A stretch of DNA of 64,000 nucleotides from the NCBI GenBank assembly GCA_016928305.1, contig JAFGKY010000002.1:124001-188000 (forward strand), read 5' to 3'. The DNA is from Bacteroidales bacterium (lineage in GTDB: Bacteria; Bacteroidota; Bacteroidia; Bacteroidales; UBA10428). A program made the position numbers and the translations under genes. Every line of letters starts with the position of its first letter. The stretch's first letter is position 1. This document shows, piece by piece, positions 63,195 through 64,000 of this stretch. The notes under the pieces were generated by a model. It worked only from the letters and a program-made list of their open reading frames with translations. It was not told where the DNA came from and made no database searches.

Positions 63195-64000
63195 TTATTC
63201 CTGAACTTTAACAGACAGCGTAATGGTTCCCGATGCGCCTGTCTCCAATGCTGTAACTTTCAGAATACCTTTCTTGTTATCTGCCGTCTGGAATTCAACA
63301 ACCGATCCTACGGAAAGGCTGGTCAATTTGGTAGCACTAAGCCCTGAAATGGCATTTACCTGTGTAGGGGTAACCGTACTGTAGTCCAGCGAAGACGTAC
63401 CGAATTTAGTGGCATTTTGTACTGACCATGTGCTGGTCCAGTCGAAATCTTGTGATACACCATTAACAGTGGGATCATTGGGCGCAGCCAAAGTCGCCTG
63501 ATTTGTGCTTCCGTAATAATACAGGATATCAATTAATGTAGCATTATTTTTTGCCTGGTCGCCTGAAATTTTGTAAACTGTGCCGGTATTAGCATCCAGG
63601 CAACTGCCATAAGTACTGCTTTGCGCTCCCATCAAAATAGCCGTAAATTCAGCCTTCAATGCAGGTGAAGCCGTAACCTTAACAGCTATTGATTTGGTCG
63701 AAGACTGTGACTCTTTGTCAATAGCTTCAATTTTTACACTGATATCCTCAGTAACCCCGGAAACTTCAATTCGGAAGGTATAGTTTAAATCATCGGTTGT
63801 TGTAACATCACCGCTGTTAAATGAGGTATAGGTTTTAATTTGATTTTCAGCCATTCCCGCCACCTTGAATACATTAACCTGATCCAGTTTTTCTTCGGCA
63901 ACAATTTTTCCAGTCAGGACGGCAGTGGTTACTCCTTCTGCCAGCGTAATTTCACTGTCATCAAAAGTTATCTCAGGGGCAAGTCCTGTAGTTTCATCAC
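63195..64000 (-). CDS. Secreted Ig-like surface protein, C-terminal part (start lies beyond the window)
   Basis: The frame is open to the right edge (63998), giving about 268 residues with no start. The internal ATG at 63863 is in the middle of a repeat-like domain, so the true start is outside. The sequence has low-charge, Thr/Ser-rich beta strands: an N-terminal Ig/PKD-like stretch (EITLAEGVTTAVLTGKI, FRIEVSGVTEDISVKIEAID), then an all-beta region with KVYKISG-like and YYYGSTNQATLAAPND segments. Such proteins are common on Bacteroidota cell surfaces. No catalytic residues are visible. A terminator follows the stop. Confidence 0.7.
   Translation of the reverse strand, partial: DETTGLAPEITFDDSEITLAEGVTTAVLTGKIVAEEKLDQVNVFKVAGMAENQIKTYTSFNSGDVTTTDDLNYTFRIEVSGVTEDISVKIEAIDKESQSSTKSIAVKVTASPALKAEFTAILMGAQSSTYGSCLDANTGTVYKISGDQAKNNATLIDILYYYGSTNQATLAAPNDPTVNGVSQDFDWTSTWSVQNATKFGTSSLDYSTVTPTQVNAISGLSATKLTSLSVGSVVEFQTADNKKGILKVTALETGASGTITLSVKVQE

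Noticed and set aside
1-64000. CRISPR arrays, integrases, phage genes or restriction systems
   Set aside because: No regularly spaced repeats, tyrosine or serine recombinases, transposase genes, Cas proteins, methyltransferase/endonuclease pairs or phage structural genes were seen.

Overview
The window looks like a chromosomal segment of a Bacteroidota (Bacteroidetes) bacterium, probably close to the Bacteroidales. Several things point that way: gene starts lack Shine-Dalgarno sequences, a few promoters match the phylum consensus (TTTG near -33, TAnnTTTG near -7), a contiguous menaquinone operon is present, both methylmalonyl-CoA mutase subunits are encoded, and there are phylum-typical proteins such as two-component-propeller/SpoIIE sensors and an OmpA-like coiled-coil lipoprotein. 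Base composition is moderately AT-rich, and the glycan cluster at the left edge is the most AT-rich part.

Layout. 1-11.4 kb is a surface-glycan cluster. It holds the tail of a GT2 glycosyltransferase, three large polytopic membrane proteins of GT-C-like architecture, two GtrB/DPM1-like glycosyltransferases, and a WecD-like acetyltransferase, SAM methyltransferase and WecE transaminase that point to a dTDP-4-acetamido-4,6-dideoxyhexose (Fuc4NAc-type) residue. 11.7-15.5 kb (minus) has a methyltransferase, a sigma-54-type response regulator without a DNA-binding domain, a nucleotidyltransferase with a small overlapping partner (toxin-antitoxin-like) and an Ppx/GppA phosphatase. A MITE-like element with terminal inverted repeats and a 12-bp flanking duplication sits at 15.6-15.7 kb. 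15.8-20.3 kb carries an ABC-2 exporter, dnaJ, grpE and tRNA-Glu. 20.5-25.3 kb has two tandem paralogous unknown genes behind mpl, an MBL-fold hydrolase and two small membrane proteins. 25.3-31 kb carries mutB, mutA (with an unusual cysteine-rich insertion) and fumC. 31.2-35.2 kb carries arsC, prfB (expressed through a programmed +1 frameshift), recX and prmC, divergent from ribD.

35.5-41.1 kb holds two large signalling proteins on the plus strand: a TPR/Ig-like/caspase-fold protein and a beta-propeller/Y_Y_Y/SpoIIE phosphatase. 41.1-45.0 kb has dxs, an OmpA lipoprotein and an SGNH esterase lipoprotein. 45.0-50.5 kb is the translation block rplM-rpsI-rpsB-tsf / pyrH-(alpha/beta hydrolase)-frr, with a promoter and leader hairpin before rplM and a terminator plus second promoter between tsf and pyrH. 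50.6-58.5 kb is the menaquinone operon menG-menI-menF-menD-menB-menA-menC-menE (transcribed right to left). 58.8-62.4 kb has a YdcF-like lipoprotein, a GT4 glycosyltransferase and an O-antigen ligase-like protein. 62.6 kb to the right edge has a 3-methyladenine DNA glycosylase and the C-terminal part of a surface Ig-like protein.

Most of the window is ordinary housekeeping. The places most worth a second look are the caspase/SpoIIE pair, the duplicated GtrB + GT-C glycan modules with a fused CBM-like domain, the cysteine-rich insertion in MutA, the nucleotidyltransferase/small-protein pair, the MITE-like element, the tandem unknown paralogs, and the prfB frameshift site with a perfect AGGAGG in a phylum that does not normally use Shine-Dalgarno initiation. 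All identifications rest on reading motifs by eye; no database search was run.
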